Assembly (NCBI GenBank): GCA_038323835.1
Contig: JBBQHI010000006.1
Span: forward strand, 47,314 to 111,313
Direction of reading: 5' to 3'
Origin: JACVRW01 sp038323835
GTDB lineage: Bacteria > Actinomycetota > Thermoleophilia > Solirubrobacterales > Thermoleophilaceae
Length of the DNA: 64,000 bases
Of this stretch, positions 8,373 through 16,240 are shown in pieces. The notes below the pieces were generated by a model. The model saw only the letters and a list, made by a program, of their open reading frames with translations. It had not been told where the DNA came from and made no database searches. The position numbers and the translations under genes are program-made. The stretch's first letter is position 1. Each line of letters starts with the position of its first letter.

Positions 8373-8389
8373 CCGGGGCGCAAACCCGG
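8373..8389 (-). terminator. Weak hairpin behind the PucR gene
   Basis: CCGGG and CCCGG form a short inverted repeat around a 7-base loop, 12 bases downstream of the regulator stop on the minus strand. The stem is short and has no T-run. Confidence 0.25.
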
Positions 8390-8400
8390 TCCCCGAGAGG

Positions 8401-9645
8401 TCAGGGAGCCGAGGCGGAGGGGACGCCGGGGGCCCTCACGGCGAGCATCAGCCCGAACCTCGCCTCCGGATCATCCAGGGCCGGCCCGAACGCCTCGCGG
8501 AGTTGTCCCAGCCGGTAGCGCACCGTCTGGGGATGGACGTGGAGGTCGTCCGCGACGTCCGCCACACGGCCCTGGTGGTCGAGCCAGCTCCGGAGGGTGT
8601 CCAGCAGGCGTGCGCGTGAGCCCGGGGTGCGGCCCTCGAGCGGCGCGAGGCTCCCCGCCGCCAGGTCGTCCAGCAGCCGCCGGTCCCGGAGCAGGGCGAG
8701 CTTCGGGAGGTGGAGGTCGGTGACGAGCGGCCGCTCGGCCGGGAGGAGGTCCTCCTCGGCCAGCCGCAGCGCGGAGGCGGCGCGCTCGGCGCTGCGCCAG
8801 GTCTCCGTCCAGGGCACGACCGGGCCCACAGCGGCGGGCGCGTCGTCCAGTGCGCGGGTCAGGTCCCGGAGCCGCCCGGGGGCGGCCGCGTCCGGAACCA
8901 GGGCGCAGGCCGTGTCGTCGGCCAGCACCGCCACCACCGATCCGAGTGGAAGCCGGGCGGCGGCGCGAGGCTCGGCCGGTCCGCGCCACACGACGGCGGC
9001 CAGGGTGGCGGGAAGTGGCCAGGCCGCGTCGCGGGCGGCCTCCTCCACGGCGGCGGCGTCGGCCGGGGGGCGGGACACCATCAGCTGCACCAGGGCGTGG
9101 CGCCGGCCCGCGGCCGCGCCGGCGGTCACGGACTGCTCGAACGCATAGCCCTCGGCCGAGCGTGCCGAGAGCTGGTCGATGAACGCGAACACCGACTCGG
9201 CGAGCGGGGCGAGCACGTCAGCGCCCAGGCCGGCCTCGCGGGCGCTCGCCGCGGCGTTGCGCCACGCCACCCTCGCGCCGACCCGGTAGGCCGACAGCAG
9301 CGCCTCGAGCGCGCGCCCCTCACGCGCCTCGCCCCGCCCGAGCTCGAAGTAGATGTCCCGCGCGCCGGCCGGGCGGCGCCGGGCGCCGTCCACCGCGCTC
9401 ACGAACTGCTCCAGTGCCCGGACCACTCCGGTGCGGATGCCGGCGCCGAACCGACCGTCGAGCGGGCGGGCGTAGGCGGGGACCGCGGAGCGGATGGCGT
9501 CGATCATCTCGTCGGCGGTGCGCGCCAGTCCCGGCCGCAGCACGTCCGCCATGCCGGGGGGCAGTGCCTCCCACGGAACGGGAGAAAGTTGTAATGAACT
9601 TACGGCTTTCCGGGGTTCGGTTGTGGGCATCCCGCGCAGAATCAT
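8401..9645 (-). CDS. PucR/CdaR-family transcriptional regulator
   Basis: The 414-residue protein ends in the PucR helix-turn-helix: LLDTLRSWLDHQGRVADVADDLHVHPQTVRYRLGQL near residues 350-385. The middle has a GGDEF-like regulatory fold (LPLGSVVAVLADDTACALVPD), and the N-terminal third is helical, probably a ligand sensor. Such proteins regulate neighbouring catabolic genes. The gene is divergent from the acyl-CoA dehydrogenase with a 50-base gap, so that gene is the likely target. The ATG at 9645 is taken; one at 9552 would lose the first 31 residues but keep the domains. Confidence 0.85.
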   Translation of the reverse strand: MILRGMPTTEPRKAVSSLQLSPVPWEALPPGMADVLRPGLARTADEMIDAIRSAVPAYARPLDGRFGAGIRTGVVRALEQFVSAVDGARRRPAGARDIYFELGRGEAREGRALEALLSAYRVGARVAWRNAAASAREAGLGADVLAPLAESVFAFIDQLSARSAEGYAFEQSVTAGAAAGRRHALVQLMVSRPPADAAAVEEAARDAAWPLPATLAAVVWRGPAEPRAAARLPLGSVVAVLADDTACALVPDAAAPGRLRDLTRALDDAPAAVGPVVPWTETWRSAERAASALRLAEEDLLPAERPLVTDLHLPKLALLRDRRLLDDLAAGSLAPLEGRTPGSRARLLDTLRSWLDHQGRVADVADDLHVHPQTVRYRLGQLREAFGPALDDPEARFGLMLAVRAPGVPSASAP

Positions 9646-9695
9646 ACGCTCGGATCAAGCATCCTTTTCTGCGAACCCGAGAATTGGAGCTTCTG

Positions 9696-10943
9696 ATGGC
9701 CACCACCGCAAGCGCAGAGCCGCAGACCACGCCCGCCTTCTCCCTGGAGCTCTCGGACGACCAGAAGGACATCCGTGACTGGGTTCACGGGTTCGCCGAG
9801 AACGTGGTGCGTCCCGCGGCGGCGGAGTGGGACGAGCGCGAGGAGACGCCCTGGCCGGTGATTCAGGAGGCGGCCAAGATCGGCCTCTACGGGTTCGAGG
9901 GCATCGCCCAGTTCTGGGCCGACGAGAGCGGGCTCACGTTCCCGATCGTCAACGAGGAGCTGTTCTGGGGCGACGCCGGCATCGGCATGTCGATCATGGG
10001 CACCACCCTCGCGGTGGCCGGGATCTACTCCTCGGGCACCAATGAGCAGCTGCTCGAGTGGGTGCCCCAGTGCTACGGCACCGAGGCGGAGCCGAAGGTG
10101 GGATCCTTCTGCGTGTCCGAGCCCGACGCCGGCTCGGACGTGTCAAAGGTCCGCACCCGCGCGCGCTACGACGAGGCCAAGGACGAGTGGGTCCTCAACG
10201 GGCAGAAGGCATGGGCCACGAACGGCGGCATCGCGGCTGTTCACGTGGTGGTGGCCACGGTGGACCCTGAGCTCGGCTCGCGCGGCCACGCCGCCTTCGT
10301 CATCGGCGAGGGCACCAAGGGCCTCGAGATGGGCACGAAGGTGAAGAAGCACGGCATCCGCGCGTCCCACACCGCGGACGTGTTCCTCGATGACTGCCGC
10401 ATCCCCGGCGCCAACCTGCTGGGCGGCAAGGAGAAGCTGGACGAGCGCCTCGCCCGCGCCCGCGAGGGCACCCGGGCCAAGACCCAGGCGGCCATGCAGA
10501 CCTTCGAGGTGAGCCGTCCCACCGTCGGCGCCCAGGCGCTCGGCATCGCCCGGGCCGCCTACGAGTTCGCCCTCGACTACGCCAAGGAGCGCGAGCAGTT
10601 CGGCAAGAAGATCATCGAGAACCAGGCCATCGCCTTCGCACTGGCGGACATGAAGATGGAGATCGACGCGGCCCGCCTGCTGGTGTGGCGCGCCGCCTGG
10701 ATGGGCCGCACGGGGCAGCGCTTCACGAACGCCGAGGGCTCGATGTCGAAGCTGAAGGCCGGCGAGGTGGCCGTTTGGGCCACCGAGCGCGCCATCCAGA
10801 TCCTGGGCGGCAACGGCTACACGCGAGAGTTCCCCGTGGAGCGCATGCACCGCGACGCGAAGATCTACACCATCTTCGAGGGCACCTCGGAGATCCAGCG
10901 CCTGGTGATCTCGCGGGCGATCTCGGGCATGCACATTCGCTGA
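9696..10943 (+). CDS. Acyl-CoA dehydrogenase
   Basis: The 415-residue FAD enzyme oxidises an acyl-CoA to the 2-enoyl-CoA. Visible motifs are FCVSEPDAGSDVSKVRTRA (substrate/FAD loop), WATNGG, GIRASHTADVFLDDCRIP, the C-terminal QILGGNGYTREFPVER, and IYTIFEGTSEIQRL with the catalytic base at E395. The start at 9696 has GGAG upstream and matches the family opening. A longer in-frame extension upstream runs through the divergent regulator and is rejected. The hemolysin-III gene overlaps its stop (TGATG). The PucR gene opposite is the likely regulator. Confidence 0.95.
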   Translation: MATTASAEPQTTPAFSLELSDDQKDIRDWVHGFAENVVRPAAAEWDEREETPWPVIQEAAKIGLYGFEGIAQFWADESGLTFPIVNEELFWGDAGIGMSIMGTTLAVAGIYSSGTNEQLLEWVPQCYGTEAEPKVGSFCVSEPDAGSDVSKVRTRARYDEAKDEWVLNGQKAWATNGGIAAVHVVVATVDPELGSRGHAAFVIGEGTKGLEMGTKVKKHGIRASHTADVFLDDCRIPGANLLGGKEKLDERLARAREGTRAKTQAAMQTFEVSRPTVGAQALGIARAAYEFALDYAKEREQFGKKIIENQAIAFALADMKMEIDAARLLVWRAAWMGRTGQRFTNAEGSMSKLKAGEVAVWATERAIQILGGNGYTREFPVERMHRDAKIYTIFEGTSEIQRLVISRAISGMHIR

Positions 10944-11617
10944 TGGAGGCCGCCTTCAAGCCGCCCATGCCGGGGCTGGACGCGGTGAAGCCGCGAATGC
11001 GCGGCGTGATCCACCAGTGGTCCTTCTTCGTGGCCCTGGTGGCCGGGGCGGTGCTGGTGGTGCTGGCGCCGTCGGGGCGGGCCACCGCGGCGGCGGCGAT
11101 CTACGCGGCGGCGCTTGCGGGCCTGCTCGGCACGAGCGCCCTGTACCACCGGGTCACCTGGCGCCCCGCGGCTCGCGCCTGGATGCGCCGCCTCGACCAC
11201 TCGATGATCTTCGTGCTGATCGCGGGCACCTACACGCCGTTCGCGGTGCTGGTGCTCACCGGCCCGACGCGCACCGTCGTGCTGGTCGGCGTCTGGGCCG
11301 GTGCACTGGCAGGCATCGTGTTCTGCATGGTGTGGATACGGGCGCCCAACTGGCTGTCCGCGACGTCCTACGTGGCCCTCGGCTGGTGCGCGGTCGTGGC
11401 CTTCCCGCAGATCTTCCAGCACGCCGGCGCCGGCGCCGGGGTGCTGCTCCTGGCCGGGGGTGCGGCCTACACCGCCGGCGCCGTGGTCTACGCGCGCCAG
11501 CGACCGGACCCGAGTCCCGCCGTCTTCGGCTACCACGAGGTGTTCCACGTGCTCGTGGTGGTGGCCGCCCTCACCCACTTCGTGGCGGTGGCCGCCTTCG
11601 CCTTACCAGCGGGATAG
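10943..11617 (+). CDS. Hemolysin III / TrhA (PAQR-like) membrane protein
   Basis: The 224-residue protein has about seven membrane segments. The family markers are present: STALYH-type LGTSALYHRVTWRP, MRRLDHSMIFVLIAGTYTPF (H and D metal ligands) and the C-terminal GYHEVFHVLVVVAALTHF with two histidines. These residues bind zinc in the PAQR fold. The bacterial role is linked to membrane fluidity or energy homeostasis; true haemolysis is doubtful. Its ATG overlaps the acyl-CoA dehydrogenase stop, which suggests a lipid-related operon. Confidence 0.85.
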   Translation: MEAAFKPPMPGLDAVKPRMRGVIHQWSFFVALVAGAVLVVLAPSGRATAAAAIYAAALAGLLGTSALYHRVTWRPAARAWMRRLDHSMIFVLIAGTYTPFAVLVLTGPTRTVVLVGVWAGALAGIVFCMVWIRAPNWLSATSYVALGWCAVVAFPQIFQHAGAGAGVLLLAGGAAYTAGAVVYARQRPDPSPAVFGYHEVFHVLVVVAALTHFVAVAAFALPAG

Positions 11618-11630
11618 CCGGCAGCGCCCA

Positions 11631-11728
11631 GGTAGGAGCGGAGCCCGATCGGTGATCGGGCGAGCACCGCACCATGCCGAGGTAGGAGCGGAGCCCGATC
11701 GGTGATCGGGCGAGCACCGCACCATGCC
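11631..11728 (+). repeat. Dispersed hairpin repeat, cluster C: two identical 48-bp copies in tandem
   Basis: Two identical 48-base copies (11631-11678 and 11681-11728) lie head to tail with a 50-base period. Each has the flank GGTAGGAGCGGA, the stem GCCCGATC / GATCGGGC with a GGT loop, and the flank GAGCACCGCACCATGCC. The outer GCGG and CCGC can extend the hairpin across an internal loop. They fill the gap between two convergent genes; the last copy ends at the stop codon of the carotenoid oxygenase. Confidence 0.9.
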
Positions 11729-13263
11729 TAACTCCGGTACAGCTCGCCGTGGAAGCCGTACGGGATGTGGTGCGGCACCTCGGCGCGCGCGATCTCCGTG
11801 AAGGAGCGGGCGTCGAGCACGAGCAGGAAGGAGCGCCGGCGGCGGGTGTCGAGCACCACCGACAGCGCCACACCGTCGTCCTCGCGGCGCGGGTGGGGGC
11901 GCGGCACGAACACCGCCTCGCCCGGGTAGCAGCCCTTCTCCCGCCACACCTGGGCGTCACCCCGCTCGACGTCGATCTTCACGAGCTGGTCCACGTATCC
12001 GCTGGTGCGGTGGTCGCGCATGCTGATCCCGTAGGCGAAGCGGTAGGGGCGCGCGTTGGCGTGCCCGTAGTTGATCCGCGGCAACTCGATCGGCTCCTCG
12101 GCCAGCTTTCGCATCCGAACCCGGCCGCGCCCCAGGTCGAGCTCGTAGCGCCGCAGCTCGGCCAGCGGCGCGGGGCGGCCCCGGCCGCGGAGCCTCTCCA
12201 GGTACAGCGCGTCGATCACGTCCGGGTCGTCGTAGCCGCAGAGGTCGAGGTGGATCTTCCCGTTGCGCTCGAAGGCGTTCACGTGGTGGAAGGTGAAGAG
12301 CGGGTCGGTCTCGAGCCGCCGGACCCGCCCGCTGCGGCGGTCCACCACGTGGAAGGTGGTGCCGCGGGAGGGCTTCCAGCGGAAGTTGCGGATGAAGGGC
12401 TCCCAGTCGGTGATGATCTTCAGCGGGTCCACCACGAACGGTGACTCGGTGAGGATCACGTAGCGCTCGGTGAGCCCGAAGGAGTGCATGTAGGCCGGCT
12501 CCGGGCGCGGGATCGAGGCCAGGAGCCGAGGGGTGCGCGTGCCGCGTGCAGCCTTCACCTCGTAGCGGGAGGGCGGGATCAGCGGGATGTCGTAGAACAC
12601 CCGGCGGTCGCCCGGCAGCCGGTGTGGATGCACGGTCTCGATGCGCCCGAGCGGCGGCTCCGGCCCGAGCACTCCGAGCGTGCGCAGGGTGTGGGGGTCG
12701 AACCGCACCGGGAGGCCCACCTCGGTGAGCCCGATGAAGTGCTTCGCGATATGCCCGACATGCACGTTGGCGTTGGGCACCTTGGCCAGCGAGAAGGTGG
12801 CCTGCGCGCCGTTGAAGATCGCGGGGCAGGGATCGGTGGCGAACTCGGAGTAGCGGATGATGCCCTCCTCCTTCGCCGCCCGGTAGGCCGAGCTGCGGAG
12901 GAAGCGGTTGGCGTACCCCACCCGGCCCTGGCCGATGGTGAACGCGTGCAGCATCCCGAGGCCGTCGAACCAGTGGTTGAAGGTGCGGTCCCCGACATCG
13001 AACTGGGCCGGGCCGTTCCGGACGAGGGTGCCCTGCAGCCACTGCGGCAGCCGGCCATCCACGTCCAGGCGGCCGATCCGCACCTCTCGGCGCAGGTCCT
13101 CGAAGCCGAGCCTCCAGTCGGCCCGGGCCGCGGCCCCCGCCGTGCCCGGCTGCAAGATGCCCGCTCCCGCGGCGAGCGCGGCCGCGCCCAGACCGCGCCG
13201 GATGAGGGTGCGACGGGTGAGCTGAGGGCCGGTCACCGCCGCGATCCTCTCACCTGGGCCCAC
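11728..13263 (-). CDS. Carotenoid oxygenase family protein with Tat-type signal
   Basis: The 511-residue protein resembles the iron(II) seven-bladed carotenoid/stilbene cleavage dioxygenases. Candidate iron histidines fall in NVHVGHIAKHF, AYMHSFGLTERYVILTES, LFTFHHVNAFER and the C-terminal YGFHGELYR. The start region TRRTLIRRGLGAAALAAG is a twin-arginine signal-like sequence followed by a hydrophobic stretch ending at GTAGAAARA, so folded export is suggested, which is unusual for this normally cytosolic family. The substrate could be an apocarotenoid or a lignin-derived stilbene. The stop codon abuts the repeat cluster. Confidence 0.85.
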   Translation of the reverse strand: MGPGERIAAVTGPQLTRRTLIRRGLGAAALAAGAGILQPGTAGAAARADWRLGFEDLRREVRIGRLDVDGRLPQWLQGTLVRNGPAQFDVGDRTFNHWFDGLGMLHAFTIGQGRVGYANRFLRSSAYRAAKEEGIIRYSEFATDPCPAIFNGAQATFSLAKVPNANVHVGHIAKHFIGLTEVGLPVRFDPHTLRTLGVLGPEPPLGRIETVHPHRLPGDRRVFYDIPLIPPSRYEVKAARGTRTPRLLASIPRPEPAYMHSFGLTERYVILTESPFVVDPLKIITDWEPFIRNFRWKPSRGTTFHVVDRRSGRVRRLETDPLFTFHHVNAFERNGKIHLDLCGYDDPDVIDALYLERLRGRGRPAPLAELRRYELDLGRGRVRMRKLAEEPIELPRINYGHANARPYRFAYGISMRDHRTSGYVDQLVKIDVERGDAQVWREKGCYPGEAVFVPRPHPRREDDGVALSVVLDTRRRRSFLLVLDARSFTEIARAEVPHHIPYGFHGELYRS

Positions 13264-13293
13264 CTGCGCGCGGCGGGCCCTCCCCGCGAGGCA

Positions 13294-13311
13294 TTACCAA
13301 CCCCTTACCAA
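13294..13311 (+). promoter_or_regulatory. Direct repeat TTACCAA-N4-TTACCAA, candidate OmpR/PhoP-type operator
   Basis: Two identical 7-base units TTACCAA are separated by CCCC, giving an 11-base head-to-tail period. This is the geometry bound by OmpR/PhoB-family regulators, which bind as head-to-tail dimers. The site lies 108 bases before the acidic protein at 13419 and near the OmpR-type regulator at 14088. The A/T-containing units stand out from the GC-rich background. The link to the regulator is inference. Confidence 0.5.
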
Positions 13312-13418
13312 GTCCTGCGATTGCCCTGGCCCGGGCCTGGGCAGCGCCTGGCCGCTCTCACCGATGCTTGCCGAGCGCATCGAAACCGGTGCGGGAATCG
13401 GAGACAAGGAGAGCTTCA

Positions 13419-14000
13419 ATGCGTAAGACAGTGACCGGGCTTCTCACGGTGATCCTGGTGGGCGTGTTCGCCGCGGTGGTGTTCGCGTCGGTGGATTCCT
13501 CGAGCGGGACGCCCGCCGGAACCACGAGCGAGGACCAGACGACCACGACCGGAACCGGCACCACGACGAGCGAGGACCAGACGACCACGACCGGAACCGG
13601 CACCACGACGAGCGAGGACCAGACGACCACGACCGGAACCGGCACCACGACGACCGAGGACCGGGCGAAGCGCCACGAGGACCGCGGTGCCCGCCGTGAG
13701 GACCGGCGCAACGACCGCCGCGACGACCGTGCACATCAGGCAGGCGAGGACATCTCCGGTTCGTGCGACGAGGCCGAGCACGCCAACGACCCTCGCTGCA
13801 CCGGTGCTCCCGGCAAGGCCGAGGACCACCATCAGGTGGAGGCCCGTGACGACCACGGCGCCGACGACGGCGCGGTCGATGACCACTCCGGTCCGGGACG
13901 TGGCGGCGATGATGGAGCCGATGACCACTCGGGCTCCGGCCAGGGTGGCGCCGGTGACGACGACAGCTCCGGCCACGGTGGTGGCGGCAGCGACGACTGA
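13419..14000 (+). CDS. Membrane-anchored Thr-rich, Asp/His-rich low-complexity protein
   Basis: The 193-residue product starts MRKTVTGLLTVILVGVFAAVVFA, a membrane anchor or signal peptide. The ATG at 13419 has AAGGAGAG upstream. Residues ~33-78 are three copies of a 14-residue Thr-rich repeat containing SEDQTTTTGTGTT, probably an extended stalk. A charged segment (KRHEDRGARREDRRNDRRDDR) follows, then a tail rich in Asp, His and Gly (DDHSGPGRGGDDGADDHSG), ending SDD. The tail could bind metal cations. It lies directly upstream of the two-component system and ends before a strong terminator. No known family is recognised. Confidence 0.75.
   Translation: MRKTVTGLLTVILVGVFAAVVFASVDSSSGTPAGTTSEDQTTTTGTGTTTSEDQTTTTGTGTTTSEDQTTTTGTGTTTTEDRAKRHEDRGARREDRRNDRRDDRAHQAGEDISGSCDEAEHANDPRCTGAPGKAEDHHQVEARDDHGADDGAVDDHSGPGRGGDDGADDHSGSGQGGAGDDDSSGHGGGGSDD
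13527..13652 (+). repeat. In-frame minisatellite, three 42-bp units
   Basis: Three 42-base units starting at 13527, 13569 and 13611 are almost identical and encode the Thr-rich 14-residue repeat. A fourth partial unit has begun to diverge (GACGAC to GACGACC). The near-identity indicates recent slippage expansion within the stalk of the anchored protein. Confidence 0.9.
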
Positions 14001-14016
14001 CCCGAGGCGGTAGCGC

Positions 14017-14057
14017 GCGCCGGGGCGGCCCCACGCCGCCCCGGCGCCCGCGTTTTT
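14017..14057 (+). terminator. Strong intrinsic terminator with T-tract
   Basis: A perfect 13-bp stem (GCGCCGGGGCGGC and its complement) with a 5-base loop is followed after five bases by TTTTT. It lies 16 bases behind the acidic protein gene and 30 bases before the response regulator, so the regulator must have its own promoter or rely on read-through. Confidence 0.85.
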
Positions 14058-14087
14058 GCAGCGGGTCCTACGCCTAGCATCTGATCG

Positions 14088-14816
14088 ATGGCCACCGGCA
14101 GACCGACCGTCCTCATGGTCGAGGACGAGAGCTCCATCACCGAGCCTCTTGCCGAGGCGCTGGAGCGCGAGGGCTTCGACACCAGGGTGGCCGGCACCGT
14201 GGCCGGCGCTCTCGAGGAGGCGCGCCGGGAGCTGCCCGACCTGGTGCTGCTGGACGTGATGCTGCCCGACGGCTCCGGCTACGACGTGTGTCGCGAGCTC
14301 CGCCGCGACAGCACCGTGCCGATCATCATGCTCACCGCGCGCGGGGAGGAGACCGACCGTGTGGTGGGTCTCGAGCTCGGCGCGGACGACTACGTGGTGA
14401 AGCCCTTCAGCGCGCGTGAGGTGGTGGCCCGCATCAGAGCGGTGCTGCGCCGCAGCACGGGGCGGACGCCCGAGCAGGCGACGGGCGAGCCCTTTGAGGT
14501 GGGCGGCCTGAGACTCCACCCCGACCGCCGCACCGCGGTGCTCGCCGGCTCCGAGCTCGACCTGACCCGGCGGGAGTTCGACCTGCTCGAGCTGTTGATG
14601 CGCGAGGCGGGATCGGTGATCACGCGCGAACGGCTGATCGACGAGGTGTGGGACACCAACTGGTACGGCTCCACCAAGACGCTTGACGTGCACGTGTCCA
14701 GCCTGCGCCGCAAGCTCGGGGACGACTCGGCCGAGCCCAGGTTCATCCACACGGTCCGGGGGGTGGGCTTCCGGCTGGCGGGCGGGGACGAGCTCGGGGA
14801 GGGGCCGGTCCGGTGA
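14088..14816 (+). CDS. OmpR/PhoB-family response regulator
   Basis: The 242-residue regulator has an N-terminal receiver domain: VEDESS holds the acidic pocket, D56 in LVLLDVMLPDGSG is the phospho-acceptor, MLTARGEE has the switch Thr and VVKPFS the conserved Lys. The C-terminal winged helix (residues ~135-235) includes LTRREFDLLELLM and TLDVHVSSLRRKLGDD. The kinase gene starts four bases before its stop (GTGA overlap), so the two form one translationally coupled pair. The direct repeat at 13294-13311 is a candidate binding site. Confidence 0.95.
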   Translation: MATGRPTVLMVEDESSITEPLAEALEREGFDTRVAGTVAGALEEARRELPDLVLLDVMLPDGSGYDVCRELRRDSTVPIIMLTARGEETDRVVGLELGADDYVVKPFSAREVVARIRAVLRRSTGRTPEQATGEPFEVGGLRLHPDRRTAVLAGSELDLTRREFDLLELLMREAGSVITRERLIDEVWDTNWYGSTKTLDVHVSSLRRKLGDDSAEPRFIHTVRGVGFRLAGGDELGEGPVR

Positions 14817-16231
14817 GCACACGGACGCGGCTGCTGGCCGCGTTCGCCTACGTGCTGGTGCTGGTGATCGTGGCCCTGGAGGTGCCGCTGGCGCTGAACC
14901 TCTCGCGACGCGTGGACTCAGAGATCAAGAGCGAGGCTCAGGGGCAGGCCGCCGTGCTCGCGGCCAGCGTGTCCGGAAGGCTTCAGGACCGGACGCAGCT
15001 CCAGACCGTCCTCCGGCGGGCCGCGGCGGACCTCGGAGGAAGGGTGATCGTGGTCGGCTCGCGCGGGCGGCTGCTCGCCGACTCGGCCGGGTCCGGGCTG
15101 GGCTCGGCGTCCTACGCGAGCCGGCCGGAGATCGCCCGGGCCCTGCGCGGGGAGGCCGGCCAGGGCACGCGCCACAGCGACACCCTCGGGGAGGACGTCC
15201 TCTTCACCGCGGTTCCCGTGATCCGCGGCGCCCGCACCGTCGGCGCGGTGCGCGTGACACAGAGCGTGGACGCGGTGCAGCGAGAGGTGAGGAACGACAC
15301 GCTGGCGCTCGTCGGCGTGGGCGCGCTCGCACTGCTGCTCGGGCTGGGAGTGGCCTGGCTGCTCGCGGGCTCGCTGGCCCGCCCGCTGCGCGCGCTGGCC
15401 CGCACGGCGCGCACGGTGGCCGACGGGGACCTCGATGCGCGGGCGGCCCCCGAGGGGTCGAGCGAGCAGCGCGCGGTGGCGTCCGCCTTCAACCACATGA
15501 CCGACCGCCTCGGGCGCAGCCTGCGCGCCCAGCGGGAGTTCGTGGCCAACGCCTCGCACCAGCTTCGAACGCCGCTCACCGGCCTGCGGCTTCGGCTGGA
15601 GGCGGCAGAGCTGAAGACCAGCGACCCGGACGTGCGGCGCGAGCTCGCCGCCGCCGAGCGGGAGACCGTGCGCCTGGCGGAGCTGCTCACCCGCCTGCTC
15701 ACGCTCGTGCGGGAGTCCGAGGCCGAGGAGGGAGAGCTGCTCGACCTCGGGGAGGAGGCTGCGGCCGCTCACCGGCGCTGGGAGGGACCGGCGGAGCGCT
15801 CGGGCCATGACCTGCGGCTCGAGCCGCGCGACGGAGTGGTCGCCCGCTCCTCCCGCGCGGACGTGGCGGCCATCCTCGACAACCTGGTGGAGAACGCGCT
15901 CAACTACTCGCCCGCGGGAACCACGGTCACGATCGCGCCCGCCGGCGACGCCGCGTGGGCGCGGGTGAGCGTGAGCGATGAGGGGCCCGGCGTCGGCGCC
16001 GCCGAGGGGGCGCGGGTGTTCGAGCGCTTCTACCGCGGCAGCGGGAGCACGGGCACCGAGGGCACCGGCCTGGGCCTGGCCGTGGTGGAGGCGCTGGCCC
16101 GGCGCTGGGGTGGCGAGGCCTCGCTGGCCAGTCGCGACCCCCGCGGCGCGCGTGCCGAGGTGCGGCTCCCGGCCGCCCCCTTGCCCGCCCCTGACCGTGA
16201 GCTTGACAAGGCCTTACCCGGCGCGGGTTAG
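14813..16231 (+). CDS. HAMP-containing sensor histidine kinase
   Basis: The 472-residue kinase has a first membrane segment at residues 8-28, an extracytoplasmic sensor region (~30-160, with GRVIVVGSRGRLLADSAG), a second membrane segment (~163-186), a HAMP linker (to ~240), and the HisKA H-box NASHQLRTPLTG with H249 as phospho-acceptor. The ATPase domain shows DNLVENALNYSP (N box), VSDEGPGVG (G1) and GTGLGLAVVEALA (G2). The GTG start overlaps the regulator gene by four bases. Its stimulus is unknown; the flanking acidic anchored proteins suggest a cation or envelope signal. Confidence 0.93.
   Translation: MSTRTRLLAAFAYVLVLVIVALEVPLALNLSRRVDSEIKSEAQGQAAVLAASVSGRLQDRTQLQTVLRRAAADLGGRVIVVGSRGRLLADSAGSGLGSASYASRPEIARALRGEAGQGTRHSDTLGEDVLFTAVPVIRGARTVGAVRVTQSVDAVQREVRNDTLALVGVGALALLLGLGVAWLLAGSLARPLRALARTARTVADGDLDARAAPEGSSEQRAVASAFNHMTDRLGRSLRAQREFVANASHQLRTPLTGLRLRLEAAELKTSDPDVRRELAAAERETVRLAELLTRLLTLVRESEAEEGELLDLGEEAAAAHRRWEGPAERSGHDLRLEPRDGVVARSSRADVAAILDNLVENALNYSPAGTTVTIAPAGDAAWARVSVSDEGPGVGAAEGARVFERFYRGSGSTGTEGTGLGLAVVEALARRWGGEASLASRDPRGARAEVRLPAAPLPAPDRELDKALPGAG
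16203..16231 (+). promoter_or_regulatory. Possible promoter inside the kinase gene end
   Basis: TTGACA at 16203-16208 is a consensus-like -35 hexamer; a weak -10 candidate (GGTTAG, about 16226) follows at 17-base spacing. The following gene starts at 16241, so a separate short-leader transcript is possible. In this GC-rich DNA an exact TTGACA is rare enough to note. Confidence 0.3.
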
Positions 16232-16240
16232 CCTCGAGCG

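Noticed and set aside
9586..9603. Inverted repeat AAGTT-GTAATG-AACTT inside the start of the PucR gene
   Set aside because: Short, within the coding sequence under the chosen start, and no second copy near the divergent gene; could be an operator only if the regulator starts at 9552.
11631..11728. CRISPR-like direct repeats
   Set aside because: Only two copies with a 2-base separation and no spacers; the same element is dispersed elsewhere singly, and no cas gene is present.
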